Shown here piece by piece: positions 1-4,948 of a stretch of DNA of 11,663 nt (positions within the stretch are counted from its first letter, which is position 1; every line of letters starts with the position of its first letter). Position numbers and translations under genes: made by a program. The notes under the pieces were generated by a model. That model made no database searches, was not told where the DNA came from, and saw only the letters and a program-made list of their open reading frames with translations. This DNA is from an uncultured Propionibacteriaceae bacterium (GTDB taxonomy: Bacteria > Actinomycetota > Actinomycetes > Propionibacteriales > Propionibacteriaceae), in contig CAKZJI010000355.1 of NCBI GenBank assembly GCA_936941515.1, positions 1-11,663 on the forward strand, written 5' to 3'.

Positions 1-60
1 CGCCCGGTGCGCGACCTCGTGACCGAACTGGCGCGGATTGCCGGCTACGGCGGCGACCTG
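1..60. other. Suspected foreign or misjoined edge of leuB
   Basis: The minus-strand reading here ([20 protein letters not shown]) keeps leuB's frame but not its sequence. The plus-strand frame starting at base 1 reads [18 protein letters not shown], which looks like a natural protein segment; it faintly recalls the C-terminal part of sugar-nucleotide epimerases, but I cannot identify it. In bases 1-60 third-position GC is high on both strands, while beyond ~60 it clearly favours the minus strand. This fits a join near base 55-70. It is an inference from remembered family patterns, not an alignment. Confidence 0.4.
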
Positions 61-681
61 CTCGAAGATCAGGCGCCACAAGCCACCGGCGTTCACCAGC
101 ACATTGTGCTTGTGCACCAAGGTGAGCTTGCCGCGACGGGCGACGGCCCGGGCGAATGCGTCGCGCACCACACGCTCGACGCCGAAGGCCGTGTTCACAG
201 ATACCTCCGTCGCCAGCTCCTGGGGGGTGCCGGCCCTGACTGCCCCGCCGTTGCCGCAGTAGAGCCCCTCCGTGCCCTCACGCACCACCACGAAGTCGAT
301 GTCACCCCTGCCTGTGACCTCCGGGGCCAGTGGTGTGGGAACGCCTCGGTACAGCCGTGAGGGACGCAGATTGATGCCATGGTCGAAGGCGAAACGCAGC
401 TTCAGCAGGAGCCCTCGCTCCAGCAGTCCGGAGGGGATCGTCTTTGACCCGGGAGCGGCCCCCACGGCTCCCAGCAGGACGGCGTTTGCTGATGCCAGCT
501 CGTCCAGAACCGAGTCGGGCAGGACCTCGCCGGTGCGTTGCCAGCGGTCTGCCCCCAGGTCATAGTGCACCTCTTCGAAAGCTTCAGATCCCGCTGCTGC
601 CCGCACAACCTTGAGGGCCTCGGCGGTCACCTCCGGGCCAATGCCGTCGCCGCCGATGACCGCCAGAGTCTGTTTTGTCAT
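1..681 (-). CDS. leuB: 3-isopropylmalate dehydrogenase, 3' end missing
   Basis: LeuB oxidatively decarboxylates (2R,3S)-3-isopropylmalate to 2-oxoisocaproate with NAD+, the third step of leucine synthesis in the cytoplasm. The visible 227 residues begin [18 protein letters not shown], the family N-terminus. Substrate-binding arginines are seen in KLRF (Arg96), NLRP (Arg106) and [11 protein letters not shown] (Arg134, Tyr141); the catalytic lysine is in LVHKHNVL (Lys190). The family is about 345-360 residues, so the metal-binding aspartates and the end of the fold lie outside the window. Start ATG at 681-679; there is no good ribosome-binding site, but a TACGCT box 7 bases upstream suggests a leaderless start. 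From about residue 208 the sequence stops resembling LeuB: the DYxHVDA-type segment expected about 18 residues after LW201-202 is absent in all three frames. Product is near certain for residues 1-207; the last ~20 codons are suspect. Confidence 0.95.
   Translation of the reverse strand, partial: MTKQTLAVIGGDGIGPEVTAEALKVVRAAAGSEAFEEVHYDLGADRWQRTGEVLPDSVLDELASANAVLLGAVGAAPGSKTIPSGLLERGLLLKLRFAFDHGINLRPSRLYRGVPTPLAPEVTGRGDIDFVVVREGTEGLYCGNGGAVRAGTPQELATEVSVNTAFGVERVVRDAFARAVARRGKLTLVHKHNVLVNAGGLWRLIFEQVAAVAGNPRQFGHEVAHRA
668..673 (-). promoter_or_regulatory. -10-like box for a leaderless leuB start
   Basis: Reading the minus strand, TACGCT is followed by 7 bases (TCCCCAC) and then the leuB ATG, the geometry of actinobacterial leaderless promoters (TANNNT with transcription starting at the A of ATG). 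No convincing -35 hexamer lies 16-19 bases upstream. Coordinates mark the hexamer to within a few bases. Confidence 0.35.
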
Positions 682-779
682 GTGGGGAAGCGTAATGCCT
701 GCCTTGATGATGCTGCTGGATCGGTCGATTCTCGGGACGCCGCAGTGCAACAGGCGGTAGACACGGTGATGAGAAGCAT
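678..779 (-). CDS. Possible 33-residue upstream ORF overlapping leuB
   Basis: An ATG at 779-777 opens a 33-codon frame ([11 protein letters not shown]...ALRFPT) whose TGA overlaps the leuB ATG as ATGA. Such an overlap would couple translation of the two. Two leucine codons and an isoleucine codon follow the start (CTT CTC ATC), then a Cys-Cys pair. There is no Shine-Dalgarno sequence, and the second half is rich in A-ending codons unlike the neighbouring genes. It could be a leader peptide for leuB or chance. A leaderless leuB transcript would not contain it, so the two readings are alternatives. Confidence 0.2.
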   Translation of the reverse strand: MLLITVSTACCTAASRESTDPAASSRQALRFPT

Positions 780-788
780 TGACGGATG

Positions 789-805
789 TGGGACTCTGAA
801 TCCCA
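789..805. repeat. Small inverted repeat in the leuB/FAH divergent region
   Basis: TGGGA and TCCCA flank a 7-base centre (CTCTGAA). It is the only clear dyad in the ~200 bases between the divergent leuB and FAH-family genes and could be an operator. It does not resemble the palindrome upstream of leuC. The rest of 682-880 shows no RNA gene or other recognisable site apart from the two -10 boxes and the possible small ORF. Confidence 0.2.
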
Positions 806-867
806 GATGCCGTTGAGTGTTGGGGGAATGAGGGTCTTTGCGACTCGTGCTTCCCATGGCACGGCAT

Positions 868-873
868 TAGGCT
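868..873 (+). promoter_or_regulatory. -10 box for leaderless FAH-family gene
   Basis: TAGGCT is followed by 7 bases (GACAACC) and then ATG at 881. There is no Shine-Dalgarno sequence in front of this ATG, so the box-to-start distance points to a leaderless mRNA. The same pattern, TAGG(T/C)TGACA, precedes the ftsK start at 11172. Confidence 0.5.
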
Positions 874-880
874 GACAACC

Positions 881-1678
881 ATGCGTATCGCCCGTTTCGC
901 CCAGGCAGGCCAAGATCCTGCCTACGGCATCATCGAATTGGAGGTCGACGGTGGGGAGCACCCAGAGACTATAGCCGTGATCACCGGCGATCCCCTGGCT
1001 GGGGTGCCCGTCAACTATACGGGCGCTCGCCATGACCTGGCAGATGTCCGCCTGCTGGCCCCTGTCATCCCGCGCAGCAAGATCGTGGGTGTGGGACGCA
1101 ACTACGCCGCCCACGCCGCGGAGCAGGGGACCGAGGTCCCTGCAGAGCCGCTGCTTTTCCTTAAGCCGAACACCTGTGTGATCGGTCCTGACGAGCCGAT
1201 CACCCGGCCAGCAGGTTGTGAAGACCTTCACTATGAGGGGGAATTGGCCATCGTCATCGGGAGAATCTGCAAACAGGTGCCCTTGGAGCGGGTTCCGCAG
1301 GTGATCTTTGGGTACACCATCGCCAACGATGTCACCGCCCGCGACTGGCAGTTCGGGCAATGGACCAGGGCCAAGGGATGCGATACCTTCTGCCCCCTCG
1401 GCCCCTGGATCAACACCCACCTCACCCTGGCGGAGGCCGGTCACCTGGGACTTGAGACCAGATTGGGAGATGAGCTGCGTCAGCAGGCGAACACCTCCCA
1501 GATGGTCCACGGTATCCCTGAGCTGGTTGCCGACATCTCCGCCTTCACCACGCTGCTTCCCGGCGATGTGATCCTCACAGGCACGCCGGCAGGTGTCGGC
1601 CCCATGGCTGATGGAGATGTCGTCTCCATTGAGATCGATGGGCTGGGTGTGCTCAGCAACCCTGTGGCGGGGGAGTGA
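881..1678 (+). CDS. Fumarylacetoacetate hydrolase (FAH) family protein
   Basis: Members of this family are Mg2+-dependent hydrolases, isomerases or decarboxylases of 1,3-dicarbonyl acids (fumarylpyruvate hydrolase, oxaloacetate decarboxylase/FAHD1, 2-hydroxyhepta-2,4-dienedioate isomerase). The 265 residues show a short N-terminal domain (about 1-60) and the catalytic FAH domain (about 65-262). Visible motifs: [11 protein letters not shown] (70-79), LFLKPNT (92-98), the metal ligands in YEGEL (Glu119, Glu121) and NDVTARD (Asp150), [11 protein letters not shown] (165-175) and [17 protein letters not shown] (225-241). Length is normal. Substrate cannot be read from sequence; neighbours give no catabolic pathway. 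Start ATG 881 is preceded by a leaderless-type -10. The stop overlaps the GTG of the next gene (GTGA), so it heads a three-gene operon. Family near certain; exact reaction unknown. Confidence 0.9.
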   Translation: MRIARFAQAGQDPAYGIIELEVDGGEHPETIAVITGDPLAGVPVNYTGARHDLADVRLLAPVIPRSKIVGVGRNYAAHAAEQGTEVPAEPLLFLKPNTCVIGPDEPITRPAGCEDLHYEGELAIVIGRICKQVPLERVPQVIFGYTIANDVTARDWQFGQWTRAKGCDTFCPLGPWINTHLTLAEAGHLGLETRLGDELRQQANTSQMVHGIPELVADISAFTTLLPGDVILTGTPAGVGPMADGDVVSIEIDGLGVLSNPVAGE

Positions 1679-2574
1679 GAGCCCAACAGCCCGCTGCCGG
1701 GCTCAGCTATCCCATTGCCTTGCAGGGACAGGACGCAGGTCGGCTCGCGCTGGGCATCACCGGAGCCCTGTTGGCTTTCCTCATCCTGGTTCAGGGGATC
1801 GCGCAGGCGGTGTTGGGGATTGGCTGGTGGATTCGCGGCCGCCCAGACTTCGACGGCTACCGTGCCGAGGCGATGGCCTACGAACTTCCCGATGGAATAC
1901 TCGCCTCACATCTGGCACTTGGTGCCCTGCTGCCCGCGATCTTGTTGCTTTACCGCTTCTGGCATGGGCGCGCACCGCAGTGGGTGGTGTCGGTGCAGCC
2001 GGGTGTGAGATGGCGTTACCTGGTTCTCTGCCTGCTCGTTGCGGCGGCAGTGCTCAACGTGACCCTGTGGCTGGTCCAGGGAGGCTCCTTCACATGGCAG
2101 TCCCCACAGCCGGATGGATGGAGATATCTGCTCCTGATATTCGTGACCTCACCGCTGCAGGCCACCGCGGAGGAGGTCTTCTTCCGGGGATACCTTCAGC
2201 AGACGGTCGCTTCACTTGCTGGGAGGCCCTGGGTAGGGATGGTGATCTCCTCTCTGACGTTCGCGCTGCTCCACGGCAGTCAGAATGCGGCGTTGTTCGC
2301 GCACCGACTCGGTTTCGGTCTGATTGCCGGTGCGCTGGTCTGGCTCACAGGTGGTCTTGAGGCAGCCATCGCGGCACACATCATGAACAATGTCATCGCA
2401 TTCGCATACGCCGTATTTACCGGTGGCATAGCAGCCCTGAAGACGACCACCGCCATCCCCTGGACTGTGGCGGCGGCGGACCTGGGGGGATTCGCGGCCC
2501 TCGGAATCCTCACCTGGTGGCTCGCGCATCGTATGCGCCTGGCCACGGTAACCCCAGTGGAGAACGCATCATGA
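1675..2574 (+). CDS. CPBP-family intramembrane metalloprotease
   Basis: A polytopic membrane protein of the CPBP (CAAX protease/Abi, type II CAAX prenyl endopeptidase-like) family. The three signature motifs are present in order: EEVFFRG (Glu166, Glu167, Arg171), FALLH (Phe196, His200) and HIMNN (His235, Asn238/239). Hydrophobic stretches at about 23-50, 76-95, 114-135, 150-163, 186-200, 211-247 and 262-285 suggest 6-8 membrane segments. In bacteria these proteins are linked to bacteriocin self-immunity, protein processing or unknown roles, and prenylated substrates are not expected. The GTG start at 1675 overlaps the preceding TGA by 4 bases (GTGA), a coupled arrangement; the nearest in-frame ATG (1873) would remove the first membrane segment. 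It ends with ATGA into the asparaginase gene. Family call is secure; substrate unknown. Confidence 0.88.
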   Translation: MRAQQPAAGLSYPIALQGQDAGRLALGITGALLAFLILVQGIAQAVLGIGWWIRGRPDFDGYRAEAMAYELPDGILASHLALGALLPAILLLYRFWHGRAPQWVVSVQPGVRWRYLVLCLLVAAAVLNVTLWLVQGGSFTWQSPQPDGWRYLLLIFVTSPLQATAEEVFFRGYLQQTVASLAGRPWVGMVISSLTFALLHGSQNAALFAHRLGFGLIAGALVWLTGGLEAAIAAHIMNNVIAFAYAVFTGGIAALKTTTAIPWTVAAADLGGFAALGILTWWLAHRMRLATVTPVENAS

Positions 2575-3497
2575 AAGACCTTCTGCTCGGAATCGCCTAT
2601 CGGGGATGGGTTGCGGAAAGCCACCACCGTGGCCGGTTGTGTATCACAGCACCGGACGGCACGGTCAGGCTTCTCATCGGGGATGCTGATGTCCCGACGC
2701 TTCCCAGGTCGGCGCTCAAACCCTTCCAGGTCATCGCGATGCTGCATCAGGGTCTGGACCTGTCTGATGAGCTTCTTGCATTGGCAGGTGCGTCCCACTG
2801 GGGTGAGCCAATGCATGTCGATGGGGTGCTGCGTATCCTGGCCGGGGCGGGCCTGAGCGTTGATGATTTCGTCCATACCGCAGACCTTCCGCTGGATGAG
2901 GCCGCCCGCAACGAGTGGCTGCGGGCCGGGCGGGGTCGGGAGCCGCTCGCCCACAATTGCTCTGGCAAGCATGCAGCCATGCTCCGCACCTGTCTGACGG
3001 CGGGCTGGACCATGGAGGACTACCGGAATCCCGAACACCCCCTGCAGCTGGCAGTCCGTGAGGTGCTTGAGGACTACTGCGGGGTTGTCGGCGATCCCGT
3101 CGTCGATGGCTGCACCGCCCCCGCATTCGTCACCACGCTGCCCGGGCTCGCGCGATCCTTTGGGTGCTGGGCCGCTGAGAGCAAGGGAGCCGGCAAACTT
3201 GTCGCCGACGCCTACCGAAGCTATCCAGAGCACACCTCTGGGACAGCAGACCCAGTGGTGAGGATCCACCGCCAGATTCCGGGGGCAGTGGCCAAGGTCG
3301 GCGCCGACGGCATCCTGGCCGTCGGGTTGCCCAACGGCACCGGTGTCGCCCTGAAGCTCTCGGACGGCATGGGGCGAGGCCGATTTGAGGTGATGGATGC
3401 TGTGCTCAGGGCTCTCGGCCATGAGGTGGACAGCGGGCGTGACGAGGTGAGGATCACCCCGGACGTGCTGGAGCGGCTTGCCGAGCTGTCCGATTGA
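2571..3497 (+). CDS. Type II (Rhizobium etli-type) L-asparaginase
   Basis: Hydrolyses L-asparagine to aspartate and ammonia; belongs to the Asparaginase_II (ReAV-like) family, unrelated to E. coli AnsA/AnsB. The 308 residues carry the Ser-x-x-Lys pair in PRSALKP (Ser47, Lys50), ASHWGE (74-79), NCSGKHAAML (129-138; Cys130, Lys133), HPLQ (156-159), DGCTAPAF (179-186; Cys181) and LKLSDG (Lys262). In ReAV the equivalent Cys/Lys residues bind zinc near the active site. DGCTAP replaces the commoner DGCGAP. ATG 2571 is preferred over the upstream in-frame GTG at 2517 because a GGAGA Shine-Dalgarno lies about 8 bases before it and it overlaps the protease stop as ATGA. Third gene of the FAH-protease-asparaginase operon. 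No convincing terminator follows. Confidence 0.88.
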   Translation: MKDLLLGIAYRGWVAESHHRGRLCITAPDGTVRLLIGDADVPTLPRSALKPFQVIAMLHQGLDLSDELLALAGASHWGEPMHVDGVLRILAGAGLSVDDFVHTADLPLDEAARNEWLRAGRGREPLAHNCSGKHAAMLRTCLTAGWTMEDYRNPEHPLQLAVREVLEDYCGVVGDPVVDGCTAPAFVTTLPGLARSFGCWAAESKGAGKLVADAYRSYPEHTSGTADPVVRIHRQIPGAVAKVGADGILAVGLPNGTGVALKLSDGMGRGRFEVMDAVLRALGHEVDSGRDEVRITPDVLERLAELSD

Positions 3498-3596
3498 TCT
3501 CAATCATGGTCAGGCCCCGTAAAAGGGTGATGAAGGTGCGGGAGCGCTCATCCAGGCCCCTCCTTGCCCGTGTGATCTGTGGGAGAGGACGCCGAG

Positions 3597-3625
3597 TTGC
3601 GCAGCAGCATGGGACCGTGTAATGT
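3597..3625 (+). promoter_or_regulatory. Probable promoter of the tRNA-Gln/tRNA-Glu unit
   Basis: TTGCGC (3597-3602) and either TGTAAT (3618-3623, 15-base spacer, 5 of 6 matches to TATAAT) or TAATGT (3620-3625, 17-base spacer) lie 30-50 bases before tRNA-Gln. This would start transcription near 3630. Bases 3498-3596, after the asparaginase stop, show no clear terminator or gene. Confidence 0.4.
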
Positions 3626-3651
3626 TTCGCTCCGTGCTCAAGAGAGCTCCA

Positions 3652-3723
3652 AGGGGTATGGGGTAATTGGCAGCCCGACTGATTCTGGTTCAGTTAGTCT
3701 TGGTTCGAGTCCAGGTACCCCTG
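3652..3723 (+). tRNA. tRNA-Gln (anticodon CTG)
   Basis: A full cloverleaf can be drawn. Acceptor stem AGGGGTA (3652-3658) pairs with TACCCCT (3716-3722). The D arm is GGGT/GCCC around AATTGGCA. The anticodon stem is ACTGA (3678-3682)/TCAGT (3690-3694) with loop TTCTGGT, giving anticodon CTG (3685-3687), which reads CAG. The T arm is CTTGG/CCAGG (one T-G pair) with loop TTCGAGT. The discriminator is G3723. CCA is not encoded (CGG follows), unlike the next tRNA. It is the first gene of a two-tRNA unit. Confidence 0.95.
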
Positions 3724-3728
3724 CGGAA

Positions 3729-3748
3729 GAGGCCTTGTTTCAGGCCTC
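3729..3748 (+). other. Hairpin between the two tRNAs
   Basis: GAGGCCT (3729-3735) and AGGCCTC (3742-3748) form a perfect 7-base-pair stem with a 6-base loop in the 39-base tRNA spacer. No run of T follows, so it is more likely a processing or folding element than a terminator. Confidence 0.5.
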
Positions 3749-3762
3749 AACCACCATCGCCT

Positions 3763-3838
3763 GGCCCCGTTGTGTAGCGGCCTAGCACGCCGCCCTCTCA
3801 AGGCGGTAGCGCGGGTTCGAATCCCGTCGGGGCTACCA
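3763..3838 (+). tRNA. tRNA-Glu (anticodon CTC)
   Basis: Acceptor GGCCCCG (3763-3769) pairs with CGGGGCT (3828-3834), with a G-T pair at the first position. The anticodon stem is CCGCC (3790-3794)/GGCGG (3802-3806) with loop CTCTCAA; the anticodon is CTC (3797-3799), reading GAG. The T arm is GCGGG/CCCGT with loop TTCGAAT. The discriminator is A3835 and CCA is encoded (3836-3838). A strong terminator follows 4 bases later. The Gln/Glu pair next to an ndgR-leuCD locus is a known actinobacterial arrangement. Confidence 0.97.
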
Positions 3839-3842
3839 GGTT

Positions 3843-3880
3843 AATGCCCTGGCCAGTTATTCACTGGTCAGGGCATTTTT
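3843..3880 (+). terminator. Strong intrinsic terminator of the tRNA unit
   Basis: ATGCCCTGGCCAGT (3844-3857) pairs with ACTGGTCAGGGCAT (3863-3876) over 14 pairs (one G-T), extended by A3843-T3877. The loop is 5 bases (TATTC) and a run of five T follows (3876-3880). It also lies downstream of ndgR on the other strand, but only TTAA follows the stem there, so termination in that direction would be weak. Confidence 0.92.
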
Positions 3881-3989
3881 CTGCCTTCAACCGGTTCAAG
3901 AATTCAACCTCAGAAACACTGCTATCCACGAAAATCACCACGCCAGGACTTCCCGGTTCCTCTGCCTGTGATGCCGTCGCTGATGTCAT
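3861..3989 (-). CDS. Possible 42-residue ORF overlapping the end of ndgR
   Basis: An ATG at 3989-3987 overlaps the ndgR TGA as ATGA and opens 42 codons (MTSATASQAEEPGSPG..., ending KAEKCPDQ). The middle (VVIFVDSSVSEVEFLNRL) has the hydrophobic and acidic pattern of a plausible small protein, and translational coupling to ndgR would explain the lack of its own ribosome-binding site. Against it: third-position GC is only about half, lower than the neighbours, and the 3' end runs through one arm of the tRNA terminator. No family recognised. Confidence 0.27.
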   Translation of the reverse strand: MTSATASQAEEPGSPGVVIFVDSSVSEVEFLNRLKAEKCPDQ

Positions 3990-4711
3990 TCCGGCACGTC
4001 CACACGGCGCAGAACCTCGCTCAGACGCTCCGCCGCCGCCATGACAGCAGAGGCGTGGAGACGTCCAGGATGCCGAGTCAGGCGCTCAATGGGTCCCGAA
4101 ACGCTGACAGCCGCGATGACCAGGCCTGTGGGAGACAGGACAGGTGCGGAAACCGAAGCCACTCCCGGCTCGCGCTCACCCACTGACTGTGCCCAGCCCC
4201 GGCGGCGAACCTGCTGCAGCGCGGTCAACGTGAAGGAGGCCTCTTCCAGGAGCTGCGGGAGGCGCTCTGGGGACTCCCAGGCAAGCAGAACCTGCGCTGC
4301 TGAACCGGCGTGCATGGCGAGCTGGGCGCCGAGTGGGACGGTGTCTCTCAAACCGGCTGGGCGTTCGACGGCGGCCACACAGACTCGGGCTTCCCCCTGC
4401 TTGCGGAACAACTGGGCCGATTCCCCCGTGATGTCACGCAACCGTGTCAAGATGGGCCCCGCTGTGCTTAGCAGGGGATCTTCTGCGGCGGCGCTTGCCA
4501 GTTCTCCCAGCCGCGACCCGAGAATGAACCGACCCTGAAGATCACGTCCGACAAGTCTGTGGTGCTCCAAGGCGACTGCAAGGCGATGGGCGGTGGGCCG
4601 GGCTAGGCCAGTTGCGGACACCAGCCCCGCCAGAGTCAGAGGACCGGCCTCAAGGGCGGTCAACACGGTTGCCGCCTTGTCGAGCACGCCGACTCCACTA
4701 CCTTCGTCCAT
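3986..4711 (-). CDS. ndgR: IclR-family regulator of leucine genes (NdgR/LtbR type)
   Basis: A DNA-binding repressor/activator of the IclR family. In Corynebacterium the orthologue LtbR represses leuB and leuCD; in Streptomyces NdgR controls leucine and other amino acid genes. The 241 residues start MDEGSGVGVLDKA. The winged helix-turn-helix is at about 10-65 (LAGLVSATGLARPTAHRL, 27-44; QGRFILG, 59-65) and the IclR effector domain at about 80-237 (ITGESAQL 94-101, GEREPGVASVSAPV 178-191, SVSGPIERL 203-211). These segments match NdgR proteins closely from memory. It is divergent from leuC, as in other actinobacteria. ATG 4711 has no Shine-Dalgarno, but TAGTCT lies 6 bases upstream, so the mRNA is probably leaderless. 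The palindrome at 4730-4751 covers its predicted promoter spacer, suggesting autorepression. Confidence 0.92.
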   Translation of the reverse strand: MDEGSGVGVLDKAATVLTALEAGPLTLAGLVSATGLARPTAHRLAVALEHHRLVGRDLQGRFILGSRLGELASAAAEDPLLSTAGPILTRLRDITGESAQLFRKQGEARVCVAAVERPAGLRDTVPLGAQLAMHAGSAAQVLLAWESPERLPQLLEEASFTLTALQQVRRRGWAQSVGEREPGVASVSAPVLSPTGLVIAAVSVSGPIERLTRHPGRLHASAVMAAAERLSEVLRRVDVPE

Positions 4712-4717
4712 AATGCG

Positions 4718-4747
4718 AGACTACCGTTTTACAATGTGGACATGCAA
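4718..4747 (-). promoter_or_regulatory. Predicted ndgR promoter (leaderless)
   Basis: Read on the minus strand: -35 TTGCAT (4747-4742), an 18-base spacer, -10 TAGTCT (4723-4718), then 6 bases to the ATG at 4711. The spacing and the closeness to the start codon fit a leaderless transcript. Confidence 0.5.
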
Positions 4748-4755
4748 TGTACACT
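4728..4755 (+). promoter_or_regulatory. Predicted leuCD promoter
   Basis: TTTACA (4728-4733), a 16-base spacer and TACACT (4750-4755) give a start near 4762 and a leader of about 185 bases before leuC. It overlaps the ndgR promoter on the opposite strand. A closer second promoter cannot be excluded. Confidence 0.42.
4730..4751. promoter_or_regulatory. Candidate NdgR operator between ndgR and leuC
   Basis: An imperfect 22-base palindrome: arms TACAATG (4730-4736) and CAATGTA (4745-4751), complementary at 6 of 7 positions, with an 8-base centre. The same bases contain a direct repeat of CAATGT (4732-4737 and 4745-4750). It lies between the -35 and -10 elements of the predicted leuC promoter and over the -35 and spacer of the ndgR promoter, where a bound repressor would block both. 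Confidence 0.5.
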
Positions 4756-4930
4756 TCTCCCTGTCCCGGGAGCTGTTGTGCTCTGTTCTCCCCGCAGGGG
4801 GTTTGGAATCGTCGCAGGGAGAGCGGGAAGATGAGGGCCGTGCCATGGGCTGGATGACGTGATCTCCCATCCCGGCTGGCCTTGTATCCGGTGCCGAATG
4901 ACATGACCTCTGGCGGCGAGCCCGTCAGAG
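4756..4930 (+). other. Structured leuC leader with competing stems
   Basis: CAGGGAGA (4815-4822) can pair perfectly with TCTCCCTG (4756-4763), and its GGGAGA core can instead pair with TCTCCC (4863-4868). The two pairings exclude each other. A further stem, CTCTG (4908-4912)/CAGAG (4926-4930), sits just before the leuC ribosome-binding site. There is no leucine-rich leader peptide and no T-box motif that I can find, so the regulatory meaning is open. Confidence 0.3.
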
Positions 4931-4934
4931 CTTT

Positions 4935-4940
4935 AAGGAA
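4935..4940 (+). promoter_or_regulatory. leuC ribosome-binding site
   Basis: AAGGAA ends 8 bases before ATG 4949 but only 2 bases before the in-frame GTG 4943. This spacing selects ATG 4949 as the start. Confidence 0.75.
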
Positions 4941-4948
4941 GCGTGAAC

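Noticed and set aside
584..1510. 308-codon minus-strand frame opposite the FAH-family gene
   Set aside because: It runs through the FAH gene, the divergent promoter region and into leuB in another frame. No recognisable domain, and the plus-strand gene has strong motifs.
2280..3503. 407-codon minus-strand frame opposite the asparaginase gene
   Set aside because: Antisense shadow of high-GC coding sequence: it overlaps almost all of a well-recognised asparaginase gene, lacks any family motif and extends into the protease gene.
3498..3560. Terminator after the asparaginase gene
   Set aside because: Only short 3-4 base-pair stems (CCC-GTAAAA-GGG) without a T run are present.
3882..3985. A-rich stretch beside tRNA-Glu as a possible integration (att) scar
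   Set aside because: I found no second copy of the tRNA-Glu 3' end, no integrase and no phage gene in the window. The stretch is better described as the possible small ORF after ndgR.
4795..4850. Leucine leader peptide or T-box upstream of leuC
   Set aside because: The short frame starting GTG CTC TGT encodes only one leucine, there is no T-box consensus, and the local CCCCGCAGGGG hairpin is only 4 base pairs with no T run.
4943..4948. GTG 4943 as the leuC start
   Set aside because: The AAGGAA ribosome-binding site would be only 2 bases away, against 8 for ATG 4949, and LeuC proteins begin at the MGKTLAEK segment.
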